Assembly (NCBI RefSeq): GCF_003286085.1
Contig: NW_020825289.1
Span: 2,170,001 to 2,234,000, forward strand
Origin: Drosophila persimilis
Lineage: Eukaryota > Arthropoda > Insecta > Diptera > Drosophilidae
Direction of reading: 5' to 3'
Length of the DNA: 64,000 nucleotides
Below the pieces are notes generated by a model, which was not told the DNA's origin, did not search any database, and was given only the letters and a program-made list of their open reading frames with translations. Positions 43,050 through 55,372 of the stretch are shown here, piece by piece; the stretch's first letter is position 1, and each line of letters starts with the position of its first letter. The position numbers were made by a program, and so were the translations under genes.

Positions 43050-44020
43050 ATCAGATATCATCCAGATATCAAGTCATCCTCGTAGAAGTCACGGCGAAGG
43101 ATTTCAGCTCCAACTGGAAACGCCATCTGCTCGTCCATTGCCAACTGATGCATCGCTCGCACAGATAAATAGGAGACAGGCTTCGTCCCATAAGTAACGG
43201 TGTCCAATTTAAACACACGCAAGTCTTCTTCCCTGGAGTTTCTCCACAGAATACACTGCAAGTTGCTATCCTCGGTCGAGACTCTTACACAACGATACAT
43301 CTTACAGATATCTCCCGTAATCGCAACGGCGTATGACCGAAATCGAGCAAGAATATGAAACAGTTTGGGTTGGATTACGGGACCAGCCATTAAAACGTCG
43401 TTCAGGGAATATCCAGATGAGGTTGAAGCGGATCCATCAAAAACGACGCGAAGTTTGGTCGTAGAACTATCTTTCTTCATGACGCAATGGTGAGGCAAAA
43501 AATATCGGCAGTTGCTGATTGACTGGGTAGGAACCTGAGACATATGGCCTAAATCAAGGTACTCCTCTATAAATGCTGCATACTGAGATTTAACATCAGG
43601 GCGACGATCTAACTTTCTCTCAAGGGTCAGGAATCTACGAAGCGCTTGATTGTAAGATTCTCCAAGGAGATCCAAATTATATTTTGCTGGCAGCCGAACA
43701 CAATAATCGCCTTTATGTAGTCGACGGAAATGCTGCACAAAGTGTGCTTCACAATCTAGCTCTTCTTTGGTAGACTTTACTATTGGTTCGATGCTATTTT
43801 CTACCTCCCAAAACCTCCGAGGAAGCACCTCAAGCCGATTATCTGGACTATTATCCTCAGCAGTCACGGCCCGAGCGTGAGAGACCATCAACGAGGAACT
43901 TTTTAAACGCGAGCAACCTCCAGACACGACCCATCCCGAGCGCTTTTTCTGAATTGAAGGCAATCCTGGCAGTAGCTTGACCTGACCAACACAGGAGTTC
44001 GAAAAACAGACTTGCGCCAA
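43050..44020 (-). pseudogene. pol: Element Z pol: protease end, linker and RT to the catalytic box
   Basis: Open minus frame: SGWVVSGGC, RLEVLPRRFWEVENSIEP, DYCVRLPAKYNLDLLGESY, YFLPHHCVMKKDSS, LRVVFDGSAS, ITGDICKMYRCVRV and YLSVRAMHQLAM, ending at RRDFYEDDLISG. The catalytic box is YEDD rather than YVDD, and the coding sequence is cut immediately after it. Everything 3' of this in Z is missing. Confidence 0.8.
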
Positions 44021-45517
44021 TTAGCAGATCGACGCGCTGCGGCTTTTAAAACTCCGGATCAGCTAGTGGTATGTTCGATGGAATGTTCCAGTTTTGAGTG
44101 TCAATTCCAAAGCTTGGCTGTCGATCGGTTATGCGAGAGGCTACAATGGCAGTGAGTGACCGAAAGTCCATCCGTGACGAAGCTAGAGTTGCCTATTCTG
44201 CAGTCGATGATTTCATTTTTGGAAACTGAAGCTGATTCGCAAAACGAGAAGTTATTAGATGCAACTGGGAGCCGGAATCCAGCAACGCTCGGCAGGGGTC
44301 TACAACTCCGGAACGATTTTTGACTAAGACCGTGGCCGTGGCAAGTAGAACAACACCATTCCTGAGATCTTGGGAAATAAGGGCAGACGAGGTAGACGCT
44401 GAAGTAGAGGGCTCAGTGGTGTGCTCAGACGGCGTAGACTCAGACAGCGCAGACTGAGATGGAGTATTCGGCGCTGATTTCCCTTGGACTGCGGTATCTT
44501 CAGGGCTACCAAAATGATGGAGGGTATGGTGTCTACCCCCGCAGGTACGACAGTTGCCCGAGGTGCACTGAATTAATCGATGCCCTGTTCTGAGACAATT
44601 TAGACACAATTTAAACTTCTGACAGTGAGCACCATCGTTGCACAGCGCGCAGCGTGCTACGGTTTGGTTCGTTGTAACCAATGTGGACCTAAAATTAACC
44701 CCACTTCTCTGGGCTCGCTGGATCCAGTTTTCGGAGAAGCTCCTGCACGACGATGCATCCTGCGATCTGCTCAGTGGTGCCCAAACCCTGGATCGCGCGC
44801 ATATGAGAATTGAACTTGTCTGAAAGCTCCCGAAGCATGACCACTGACCCAGGTTCCACAGCCTGGAGCGCCAAGACCTCATTGATGTGTGCCTGAAAAA
44901 AAAATCGCCGATTATTGATTCTGTTTTCCAACAAATCTAATGCCACAGCATAATTGCCATCTGAGATTTCCAGCGACCGAACAGTCTCCAATGCCGAAGC
45001 CCGCAGACAGGAACGCAGTTGCTATGTTTATTAAGTCCGGATGGCTGTCGATGAGTTCGCAGTTCGCATACCCACCGCTAAACGTCGGCAATTGTATAGG
45101 AGGCAGGAATGGTACTTGTCTACGGTGAGGTACAAATTGCGAGCCGGCAAACTTAACCGTAGTGTTTCCTCCTGCCAAGGTAGAATGAATGCGGCCGCTA
45201 CTCTTAGCCATTTCCCTCATAATCGCCGCCTTCAGCGAGCTGGCAAGTGACTCCAAAATGTCACACAAACCACTGTGAATTTCGCTTCGATCCAATTCCT
45301 CAAGCTCGCCGTGAAACATCTCAAATTTGCCTATCAACTTCTCGACTTGCTCTTGCTTTACCACGAGCATGTAGTAGTCACATTCCGACGACTCATTCTG
45401 CCAAGCGGTAGCTAACCTTTTCATTTTCTCGCATAATTCCGTTGACTTAAGCTTCAAAAAAGACACCTTATTTTGCTCACTGGTCATTGGAATTTCGTTA
45501 GCAGCATTAATTTCCAT
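44021..45517 (-). pseudogene. gag: Element Z gag and protease
   Basis: The ATG at 45517 (MEINAANEIPMTSEQ), a coiled-coil-like N-terminus (VEKLIGKFEMFHGELEELD) and FLPPIQLPTFSGGYAN. The frame breaks near 45000, then ETVRSLEISDGNYAVAL and NNRRFFFQAHINEVLAL. Knuckles read CALCNDGAHC, CLNCLRTGH and CRTCGGRHHTLHHF. The protease has ALLDSGSQLHLI and stops shortly after. It is similar to X but clearly a separate family. Confidence 0.75.
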
Positions 45518-45904
45518 GGTAGCGGCAGCGTTAGCAGAAAGACCAACGTCTCTAGCGCAAAGAGTAACACGAGCAATAGAAGACAATGACCGAGCACAGC
45601 AAGCGAATATACAAAGGCGGCCGGTGTAAGAAACGTTTCTTGCGGGAAGATGACCGAAAAGAGAAGCGCAGGCCAACAGCTACGTGCACTACCGAATATG
45701 CAAGGGAGGCCGGTGTATATATGTGTACGAGAGATTGCGATATAAAGAGACGAAAGAATTCCGCTACATGTGCATATGCGGTAGCAAATGATCTTTACAG
45801 TGAGTGCAAAGGAAATGACAACAAGAAAATGCATTTCCTTTGGGCCGCACCACTGGAAATAATTAACAATAACAAGCTGCTTGACCCGACAAGCTTCATT
45901 ATAT
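45518..45904 (-). other. Element Z leader
   Basis: Untranslated stretch upstream of Z gag. It holds two similar ACACCGGC...TATTCG motifs about 75 bp apart (near 45610 and 45690). The Z 5' LTR is missing; the region meets Y copy 3 at about 45905. Confidence 0.45.
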
Positions 45905-46985
45905 TCAGTCGGTGAGACAGCTTTTTTGAAGTTTAGGTCTTTACATTTTTTTATAAAGCGGACACACATACACGAGCAGTCTAAGCAGAGACAATATCTG
46001 CCAGGTTCTGTTTCGTGGGTACATGCCGCCACGTAGCATCATCTGACCACTCTTGAATCACAGCCACTCTATTCGGAACGAAAGTCGACAACGACGATGG
46101 CTGAGACCGAATCCAATGAAGAGTTACTTCTGAATCCGACCAATAAACGACTAGATCGATGGGCACGTTTAATAGGGGCTTGATTCTGCGGCAGAGATCT
46201 GCGAGAAGGTGAGCGGCAAATAACTCAAGCCTTGGGAGCGTTTTGGTCTTGAGCGGCGCTACTTTAGATTTGGAAGTCAACTCTGACATTTTTAAACATT
46301 CTGCAGTATTGCTACGTATATGACGGCCGCTCCATAGGCTCTAATGGAGGGGTCAGCAAAGGCATGTATTTGACCCGGTGGCATCGGATCTGAAGACACA
46401 AACTGAGATATGGATATTTCTTCCAATTGAGATAGTTTTTTATTTAACTTATTCCATGCTGTTTCCAAATGCAGCAGAATCGATTCATCCCAGTCTAGTT
46501 TGTTAAGCCAAAGATATTGCAGATCCTTGGATCCTATATCTTGCCTTTTGTGACGATAGGACTTAGCAAACAAAGGGAGTCAGAAAATTTATGTTGATGT
46601 CACCGAAAATATGTTCCGTTTTGTCGCTCGGAGACCCATAGCTGAATTTTCAATTTTGAACTTAAAGGCATCGTCAGTAGATAACCATGAGACTCCTGAC
46701 GCCAAGAAGTCATCCACGTAAAAGTTGGACTTAATAACGTAAGCAGCTTTATGGAATGAGAGCTCAGTCAACCTTTTCAAACACAGGATAGCCAAGAATA
46801 TGGTTGATCCAGTCTTATATGTTACGGTATTGGGCTGGTATATTCTCAAGGACTCAGAAGGGTCTCTTCTCCACACTATGAGCTGAAACTGCCGCCTCAT
46901 TCACCATCCCTTGACGATACATCTTTTTAACATCGGCAGTCAGGGCAAACCTGAGCAGACGGAAACGGAGCAGTGTCAAGTATAG
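45905..46985 (-). pseudogene. pol: Y copy 3: degenerate RT/RNase H
   Basis: Minus-strand pieces match Y pol: QFQLIVWRRDPSESLR, FYVDDFLASG, FKFKIENSAMGL, LWLNKLDWDES, IHAFADPSIRAYGA, SKSKVAPLKTKTLPRLEL and VVYWSDSEVTLHW. A long segment after FYVDD is deleted, there are several frame breaks, and the linker beyond NLADIVS is mostly lost. It is more diverged from Y copies 1 and 2 than those are from each other. Confidence 0.8.
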
Positions 46986-47170
46986 TGTGAGGAAAGGTAT
47001 TCCCACACGCAGGGGCGGTACATGGTTAAGGGCTAACGGCTAACGGCCGTTATCCGGGGATCTACGGAGGCGGCGAATTCCCGAGGAGAGCTCTCCGGGA
47101 GAACAGAGGGATGACGGGATCGGGCCGGCAGTGGCCGAATAGAACTGCATCGGTCCCGGAACTGGAAAAT
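46986..47170. other. Unclassified GC-rich block
   Basis: Lies between Y copy 3 and X copy 2. Contains GGCTAACGGCTAACGG and the palindrome TAACGGCCGTTA. It does not match any other element here; the minus frame that runs into it is read-through from X. Confidence 0.4.
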
Positions 47171-49358
47171 AGAACTGAATTTCATGACTTGACCATTGCG
47201 CCGAATCTCCTTTATGTCCATCCACAAATTTGCCAGCTGAATGTGTCGAATTAGAAGATGCGTTCCTTGCCGAATATCAGAAACGGTGAGTCCTGGATGC
47301 CTAAGACGATGTATAAATTTATGCATGTAGGCGAATGTGCGCTGCATGCGAAAGAATGAATTCGCAAATTTGCATCCGGACGTGAGATCGGCATGTGGAG
47401 ACGTGATTAGCAATCCTCTCTTGCGAAGCTCCAAAGTTGCTATGTTGTTAGATGGAGATACAGGCCACTTATCCTTGGAGCCTAGGAAAAAGGATGGGCC
47501 GTGAAACCATAGCTCTGACTGGATAAGATGGCTGGGAAGCGAGCCTCTCGAGAGAATATCAGCAGGATTTAAAGATGTGGGAACATAGCGCCATTCCATG
47601 TCTGCCGTCAACTCCTGAATTGATGCCACTCGATTTGCCACGAAAACTTGAAATTTAGCTGGCTCGTCCCTAATCCAAGATAATGCTGTTGACGAATCCG
47701 ACCAGCAATAGAACCGACCTGTAAAGATTCCCATGTCCTTTACATTCTGCATGATTTTCGCAAGAATCGATATAGTCTGTAGCGGCGCCACTCGCGACTT
47801 TGAGCACAAAACGTGGCTCGAAGACTGGGCATCCCTGTACACGACATACACGCAAGCGCCATATGCTTCTAAGCTGGCATCACAGAATCCGTGAACTTCT
47901 GTAGCCACACTAGAACGAAGAACCAAGCGAGGAAATGAGATCCGAGAAATGCTTGCCAAACTATTTCTCAAGTCCATCCAAGTTGAATGCAACGCTGAGG
48001 GTAGGCGTTCATCCCAATCCAAATTTTCTCTCCAAAGCTGCTGAAGGAAGATTTTGCACCTGACAATGACTGGATTTATCAATCCAAGAGGGTCGTAGAA
48101 CCGCGCAATCGTAGATAAAACCGACCGCTTTGATGGCTTTGAGGTTGTGTCCAGTGCGGACAAGGCAAAAAGCAGCTGATCCGAAGCAGGGTCCCACGCT
48201 AAGCCGAGTGTTTTGGCTATGTCGCTTCCATCATTAAACTTTAGGAACTTCTCTATGTCATCTTCAGGGGTTCCCTCAAGTACTTCCTGGTGACTGGAGC
48301 ACCATTTCCTAAGTCTAAAGTTACCACAGGACAGTAAAGCTGATGTTTGGTGCATCTTGTTCATGACCTGTGCGACCGAATTACCGCCCGAAATAAGGTC
48401 ATCCACGTTAAACTCCTGCCGCAGAGCAGCTGAGCCAAGAGGGTAGGATTCACCCTCGTCGATGGTCAGCTGGTGCATTGCGCGGACCGCTAAAAATGAT
48501 GCAACCCTCGTCCCGTATGTGACGGTGTCTAATGTGTAGACTTGAACCTCGGACTCGATGGAATCTCGCCATAGGATGCACTGATACAAATTGTCGGGTG
48601 GAGACACTTGTACGCAGCGGTACATTTTACAAATGTCCCCAGTGAGTGCGACTGGATATGTTCGAAAGCGAATCAATATGTTAAACAATGCAGGCTGAAT
48701 AACAGGGCCTGTCATCATCACATCATTTAGAGAATATCCAGTTGATGTAGTATCCATCGAAAACGACACGGAGTTTTGTCGTCGTACTGTCCTCCTTTAG
48801 GACACAGTGATGAGGCAAGAAATATTTGCAGAGGCTACGGGAATCAGGGTTGACTTGGTGCATATGATGCAAATCAATGTACTCCCTCATAAAGGCGGAA
48901 TACCGCTCCTTGAGTGTAGGATTACGCTCCAGTTTTCGCTCCAGACTGATGAACCGTCGATAAGCCTGAGCATAAGATTCTCCTAAACGATCAGTATTGT
49001 TATTTAGCGGCAGACGAACTGCATACTCCCCGGATGGCAACCGTGAAAGGTGGCAACGAAATGTGCTTCACAATCGTCTTCTTCTTTGGTATTCAACCCA
49101 GCCTCCACACAATTCTCGACTTCCCAAAACATACGAAGAGTTTTATCCAACCTTGCTTCCATCTCAGCTATCGAATCTGGACAATTGTGCGTGGCCAAAA
49201 GCGCCGAGCTTGATACCTTCTCTCCACCGCCAGATACGATCCACCCAAGCCGGGTCTTCTGCAGAAGAGGCAGTCCATCGGTGAGTTTGATTTGCCCTAC
49301 GCAGAGGAGATCATAAAAAACGCTCGCACCAATGAGAAGATCAACCCGTTGAGGATTG
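47171..49358 (-). pseudogene. pol: X copy 2 pol: protease end, RT, RNase H, linker
   Basis: Directly left of the DINE: NPQRVDLLIGASVFYDL, LGWIVSGGG and LDKTLRMFWEVENC, then RT with YFLPHHCVLKEDS, LRVVFDG, a frameshift next to STGYSLNDVMM, TGDICKMYRCVQV and the catalytic box EFNVDDLISGG. RNase H keeps HGFCDASLEAYGA, YCWSDSSTALSW and NPADILSRG, and the linker extends to DIKEIRRNGQVMK. It is more complete than X copy 1, which lacks two of these segments. Integrase is missing. Confidence 0.82.
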
Positions 49359-50464
49359 AACGAGGGGGAACGTTGTGAGTTGCTGCGGACACCGCAACTC
49401 TACAGTTATACCCGATACTAAGTCAGTATGGCTTTCCGCCGGCAGACGCCGCTAATATTAAATGACACGACAAAGAGTGCGTGCGAGAGAGACAGAAAAT
49501 CAGTCTGAGCGTGATGTCACGCGCTGCGTAGCCACTGCAAATTGATTTGTTCCTTTTGGCTACAAAAATTATTTGATCTGATCCAGATTCAGCAATCTGA
49601 TAGATATGGTCGTTATCTATGATTCTGCGTTTTTAGTTTTCTCGAATCTGCAATATTGTGGATGCAACAGATTTTCGTCCTTTGTGTGGGCGGAAGGGGG
49701 TGGGGCGAAATTTTGAGATACACGTTTTATAGTGAGATCTAAGAGAAGTGCGGATTCCAAATTTGGTTACTCTAGCGTTAATAGTCTTTGAGATTTGTGA
49801 ATATCCCCAGATTTGCATCCTTTGCGGGGGCGGAAGGGGGTGTGGCGAAATTTTGAAACAAACTCGTCTCGGTCTGATATATTAGGAGTGTGGATACCAA
49901 ATTTGGTTGCTCTAGCTTTTATAGTCTAGTAAGCAAAGCCGCCTATGCTACCTGTGTGTTAGAGAGAGACAGGGCGAGAAAAAATGAAATTGTTTTCTTG
50001 ATGCTGGCTATAATAGTAATACGATCCAATTCAGATTCTGCAGTCTAAAAGATATAGTCATTCTCTACGATTCTGCGTTTTTTGTTTTCTCTTATCTTTA
50101 AAATTGTGGATGCCACAGATTTTCGCCCTTTGTAGGGGCGGAAATGGGCGGGGCAAAGTTTTGAAATATTTTTGTAGCAGTGACATATCACAGAAGTCTG
50201 GATCCAAAACATCGTTGCTCTAGCTCTTATAGTCTTTGAGCATTAGGCGCTGAAGGGGACGGACAGACGGACAGACGGACAGACGGACGGACGGACAGAC
50301 GGACAGACGGACAGACAGACATGGCTCAATCGACTCGGCTATTGATGCTGATCAAGAATATATATACTTTATGGGGTCGGAAACGATTCCTTCTGGACGT
50401 TACACACATCCACTTTTACCACAAATCTAATATACCCCAATACTCATTTTGAGTATCGGGTATA
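49359..50464 (-). mobile_element. DINE-1-like element, copy E
   Basis: Full-length reverse-oriented copy, about 1106 bp, with the CTGTCCGT-type microsatellite expanded at about 50258-50320. Its flanks (GATCCTGCATTTT and CAATCCTCAACGGG on the X strand) are the same as those of copy A. Confidence 0.9.
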
Positions 50465-51140
50465 AAAATGCAGGATCAGCGAGCTGAATGTTAGATGGAA
50501 TACGCCAATCGGATACATTTACTGTCAAACTTGGTTGAGAATCGGTAATCGTGGGGGCGATGAGAGCAGTAAGCGTAGTTGTGTAAGCAGAGGTGCGAGA
50601 ATGCATACAAATTCTTATGGTGGATCCCTCAGTAGAAAAGCTGGTCCAGCCCAGACACAAGTGCAGACGATTGAGTTCTCCTAAGCTGAAGCTGCTGCGC
50701 GAACCTGGATGTGACGAGATGCAGCTGCGATCCTGAATCTAAGATGGCACGACAAGGAACTAAAACGCCAGACCGATTCTTCACGAGAACCACGGCTGTA
50801 GCCAGAAGCACGACATCAGAGTGAAGACCTTGGGCAGCAAGAGAGGTAGACGAAGGTAGAGACGAGCTGTTAGCAGAATTTTGAGCAACGGAAAGAGTGT
50901 CAGGTTGAACGGCCAGATCGGGAGGAGTAATACCTGAGCAGCTTTGTGTTGTGGGCTGTATACTATCGAAGTGCAAGAAACTATGATGCCTACCGCCGCA
51001 TACTCGACATTTTCCACTATTGCATGCGCGGGTCCGGTGCCCCGGTTTTAGGCAATTGAAGCATAGGGAAGCTTCTTCATTTCTTTGTGGCGCAGCAACG
51101 GTGAGAGATTTCCGAATATCTTGCACAATAGAGCTTGATT
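50465..51140 (-). pseudogene. gag: X copy 2 gag knuckles and protease N-terminal half
   Basis: CFNCLKPGHRTRAC and CRVCGGRHHSFLHF, a linker, then the protease LDSGSQLHLV and VNVSDWRIPSNIQLADPAF. A frame break lies near 50640, inside a small deletion (compare LGDTSVSTEGS in copy 1). Upstream gag is missing; sequence beyond about 51140 is unrelated AT-rich DNA. Confidence 0.8.
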
Positions 51141-51508
51141 GCATGCATTTTATTAGTAATTGCATAAATATAACTAAAAACACATAAATACATACATATC
51201 GACACATACAGACATATGTGAACCGCTATTTGGACGCAACAGTTATATGTACATACATACATCTTTCGTTTACTGCAATCACAGTCGCCCCCCCCCCCCT
51301 TTTATTTTGTTCTACCTTTCTCGTCGTTAGAACCTCACAAAGTTTGTTCGTTCGTTCACCCAAGCCACGGCGTATAGAAAATATCCACACACACATACAA
51401 GCAGCAGCACCGGTGCATTATTTCGTTTTCGCTTTCGCATCTCCACTGCTGCTTGCGTTGTATTTGTTGGGAGAATTTTCGTTGCCGCTCTTGAGCTTAA
51501 CGGTGCGC

Positions 51509-51673
51509 CAAGTGACGCGCTACCCTGTATCTAACGGGTATATTGTTTTCGGCTGTTACTTCCCAAGTGACGCGCTACCCTGTATCTAACAGGTATATTT
51601 TTTTCGGCTGTTACTTGCCAAGTGACGCGCTACCCTGTATCTAACGGGTATATTGTTTTCGGCCGTCACTTGC
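51509..51673. repeat. 3 x 55 bp minisatellite
   Basis: Units start at 51509, 51564 and 51619, each opening CAAGTGACGCGCTACCCTG, with only a few differences between them. One related unit is inverted at about 13637-13666. It lies in the Y leader. Confidence 0.9.
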
Positions 51674-51796
51674 AACTACTCTTTCCCTTGATACCTCGTG
51701 CCTCGACATTCAATTAAAATTCGTTTTCGATTATCGTTCTCGTTCAAACATTTAAAAAAAAAAAAAATAATAATAAATAAATAAATAGAAATAATA

Positions 51797-52954
51797 GTGG
51801 TTTGTAGTGTAAAATCGTCATACACAAACATTATAGCAGAAAAAAGTAAATCCACTCTTGAAGACTTAAAGATTAAGCTCAAAAGTCGAGTAAAAAGCAT
51901 TCGCCCCTTAGAGGATCGATTAGATCAAGGGTCGATTCCGTTGCAATTACCGGAATTACAATGTAGATTAGATTGTTTGAATGCTTCAATTGAAAAGGCT
52001 AACCATTTGCAGGAGCAAATCGAGGACATAACAGGTGATGATGCATATGCAGCCGAGTTGGAAGAGCTGATAATTGTCACCAAAGGAAAGATAATGTCGC
52101 TTATCGCCGCCTTTGATGCAGCAAGCGAGACGAAGCCAGTGTCTTCTTCAGCCCCAACTCATGCTAGACTTCCGAAATTGGCATTACCCAAATTTAGTGG
52201 TAAACACTCGGAATTCAAAAATTTCATTAGCCTTTTTGAGAGACTAGTCCATAGCGACAACAGCATACCGGTGATCGAAAAATTTAATCATTTGATTTCG
52301 TGCCTCTCATTAGCATTAGGAACAATAAAGGCGATCCAAGTCACCGAGGCAAATTATGAAAAGGCCATGGTTGGCCTAAAACGAGTATATGACAACGATT
52401 ATTTGATTTTCACGAATAATATTTCCACATTGTTCAATCTGCCGAGAATGTCGCATCAATCTGCATCATCTCTAAGAACTCTAATCGATACTGTTTCGTC
52501 GATTTACGGATCGTTACTGTCGATCGGAGATGATACAAAAATTTCGAATGCAATGCTCATTCATCTCGTTTTAAACAGAGTCGACCCAGTGACGAAACAA
52601 AAGTGGGATGAACAGCTTACTTATGAGAAGTTGCCGCTTTGGTCCGACTTTGAGAAAGTCTTGAATCGTCGATACCAGCATCTGTCTGCTGAAGAATCGA
52701 CCAAGCCAAGGCGAGACAAAGTCATGCCAAGCAAGCAACATAATCGCAGTTCATTTGCTTGTTCTTCCACTTCCACCAACAGTAGAACTCAGCAAACTTG
52801 TAGCTACTGCAATTCAGGAGACCATGTAGTGTCAAATTGCCCTTCATTTTCGCGTCTCTCGGTAATGCAAAGGTTTGAGTTTGCTAAGTCGGCATCCCTA
52901 TGCATTAATTGTCTGCGAAAATGCCACGCTGTTGTAAAATGCAAAACCCAATAA
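51797..52954 (+). pseudogene. gag: Y copy 2 gag
   Basis: A 385-codon open frame, but its first codon is GTG; no in-frame ATG occurs before about 52096, so the true start is eroded or upstream. Contents: an N-terminal helical region, LPKLALPKFSGKHSEFKNFI (DUF1759-type), FNHLISCLSL, FTNNISTLFNLPRM, TKQKWDEQL, then knuckles CSYCNSGDHVVSNC and CINCLRKCHAVVKC. In the last knuckle, GHxxxxC-type Gly-His is changed to CH. The frame ends after CKTQ, just before the CRVCSRSHNTLLH-type finger, which is out of frame. Confidence 0.78.
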
Positions 52955-53500
52955 ATGTCGAGTGTGCAGCCGCTCACATAATACATTATTGCATCGATAC
53001 ACAGTGTCGGCTAATAGTCTCGCGTTGCCACCACCCCAAGAGAGTCCTTCTCCTCCATCAAATCAGAATCAACCTTCCACGTCACATGTTTTGCATGCGA
53101 CAGCGTTGGACAGGGTAATTCTGGCTACGTCGATCGTAAGCGTCCGAACTAAGAGCGGTGAACACATTCTGGCCAGAGCGACCATTCTGGCGACTCTGGA
53201 TCACAAACAAATTTCATTACCGAGGACCTCGCTAATCGCTTACAGATCCGTAGAGAAGAGTCCTGTATTAACTTGCTTGGAATTGGTGAATCTAATTCTC
53301 AAGTAAAGGATAAAATACACACAGTGGTGAAGTCGCGAATAAATGGTAGTGAGTTCTCCTTTGATTTTTGGATCCTGAAATCAATTTCAGGTTATCACCC
53401 TGACCAGTCAGTGAATGTGACTGACTGGCGAATCCCAGAGAACCTACCACTGGCAGACCCTTATTTCTACAAGCCACAAAGAAAAGAAAAATAAACCCTT
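52955..53500 (+). pseudogene. pol: Y copy 2 protease
   Basis: SRSHNTLLHRYTVSAN, a Pro/Ser linker, AILATSIVSVRTKSGEH, then the active-site region at about 53190-53215, where the reading is out of frame around a LDSGSQ-type strand. Later frames give CINLLGIGESNSQVKDK-type sequence and VNVTDWRIPENLPLADPYFYKPQ, then a stop. The segment between that motif and WVVSGKYVS is deleted. Confidence 0.65.
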
Positions 53501-53512
53501 CTTGGTTGGGTT

Positions 53513-55372
53513 GTGTCGGGAAAATATGTTTCCAGGAGTTCTGCTCCTCAAATTACAAACAGTTTGAGTTGCAGTGATGAGTTGCTAGTATCCATCGATA
53601 GGACCTTGAAAAAGTTTTGGTCACTGGAAGAAATGCCATCTACCAAGAAAATTGGCACACCTGAGCACAAGCTACGTGAAGAACACTATCGTAAGACGAC
53701 TCAGGTACTATCATCAGGTCCTTTCGAAGTAAGGCTCCCGTTTAAATCGAAATTAAATCCAAATTGTTTAGGCAACTCCTTTGAGGTTGCGAAACGGCGG
53801 TTTTTTTCGCTTGAAAGACGATTGCATCATGACCCTGAGTGGAAGAAAATGTACTTGGAATTCATAGAAGAGTACCTCTCCTTAGGTCATATGTCTCCTA
53901 ATGACAATACGATTCCTTCTACTCCACACTACGTAATCCTTCATCAGTGTGTTCTGAGGCCCCAAAGTACGTCTACCAAGCTCCGAGTCGTGTTCGATGA
54001 CTCGTTCAAGACGTTCTCACAGGTGGCCTTAAATGATATTCTGATGGTGGGACCTACCATTCAGGAGGAATTATACTCGATACTGCTTCGTTTCCGTCTG
54101 CACAGGTTTGCCCTGACTGCTGATATTAAAAAGATGTATCGCCAAGTGATGGTGAACGAAGCGGATCGGCAGTTTCAGCTCATAGTGTGGAGAAGAGACC
54201 CTTCTGAATCCTTGAGATTATACAAGCTCAACACTGTAACCTATGGGACTGGACCAGCCCCATTCTTAGCTATCCGGTGTTTGAAAAGGTTGAGTGAGTC
54301 TGCGAAGCTCTCATTCCCTAGAGCTGCTAACGTTATTGGGTCCGACTTTTACGTCGATGACTTGTTGACTGGTGCTGCATGCGTAGGGGAGGTAAGGGCA
54401 ATTAAGTCCGAAGTGTCTCAGGTTCTTCAGACCGCAGGGTTTGAGTTGACTAAGTGGTTTTCAAACTCACCCGAGATCACCGCATCTGAGAGCACAGCCA
54501 AACCCATAGCAATCTCGGATTCAGAGTCGACAAAGGCCTTAGGAATCTCACGGTTACCTACTGACGATGCCTTTAAGTTCAAAATTGACAATTCAGTTAT
54601 GGGTCTCCAAGCGACAAAACGGAACATACTATCGGTGACATCAAAGTTGTTTGACCCCCTTGGTTTATTAAGTCCTATCGTTATAAAAGGCAAGATCCTA
54701 TTGCAGGAGCTTTGGCTTAACAAACTAGATTGGGATGAGTCGATCCCGCTGCATTCGGAAACAGCGTGGAATAAGTTGAAAAATACACTATCTCAATTGG
54801 AAGACATATCCATATCTCGGTTTGTGTATTCCGATCCGATGTCACCGGTTCAAATACATGCCTTTGCTGACGCCTCCATGAGAGCGTATGGAGCGTGCGT
54901 CTATATACGTAGCAGAACTGCAGAAGGTTTAAAAATATCATTGTTGACTTCGAAATCCAAAGTAGCGCCGCTCAAGACCAAAACGCTCCCAAGGCTTGAG
55001 TTATGTGCCGCTCACCTTCTCGCAGATCTCTGTCACAGAATTAAGCCCCTATTAAACGTGCCCATTGAACGAGTCGTTTATTGGTCGGATTCAGAAGTAA
55101 CTCTCCATTGGATCCGGTCTCATCCATCGTCGTTGTCGACTTTTGTTTCAAATAGAGTGGCTGAGATTCAAGAGTGGTCAGATGATGCTACGTGGCGGCA
55201 TGTACCCACGAAACAGAACCCAGCAGATATTGTCTCAAGAGGTTGTGACGTCGACGAAATCGTTCAGTCAATTTGGTTCGAAGGACCATCATTTCTGAAA
55301 GAGGAAGAAGAAAACTGGCCCAAGAACGCTCATTTCGAACACTCCGATGATTTTCAGCTGGAAAAGAGGTAG
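53513..55372 (+). pseudogene. pol: Y copy 2 RT and RNase H
   Basis: One open frame of 619 codons with full RT: FWSLEEMPSTKK, VILHQCVLRPQSTS, LRVVFDDSFK, LTADIKKMYRQVMV, YGTGPAPFLAIRCL and the intact FYVDDLLTGA. RNase H is also whole: IHAFADASMRAYGA, LPRLELCAAHLLADL, VVYWSDSEVTLHW, NPADIVSRG. It stops at a TAG at about 55370 where copy 1 has AAT. Both enzymatic domains look catalytically intact, the best-preserved RT in the window. The start codon is not real, because pol is made as part of a polyprotein. Confidence 0.88.
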
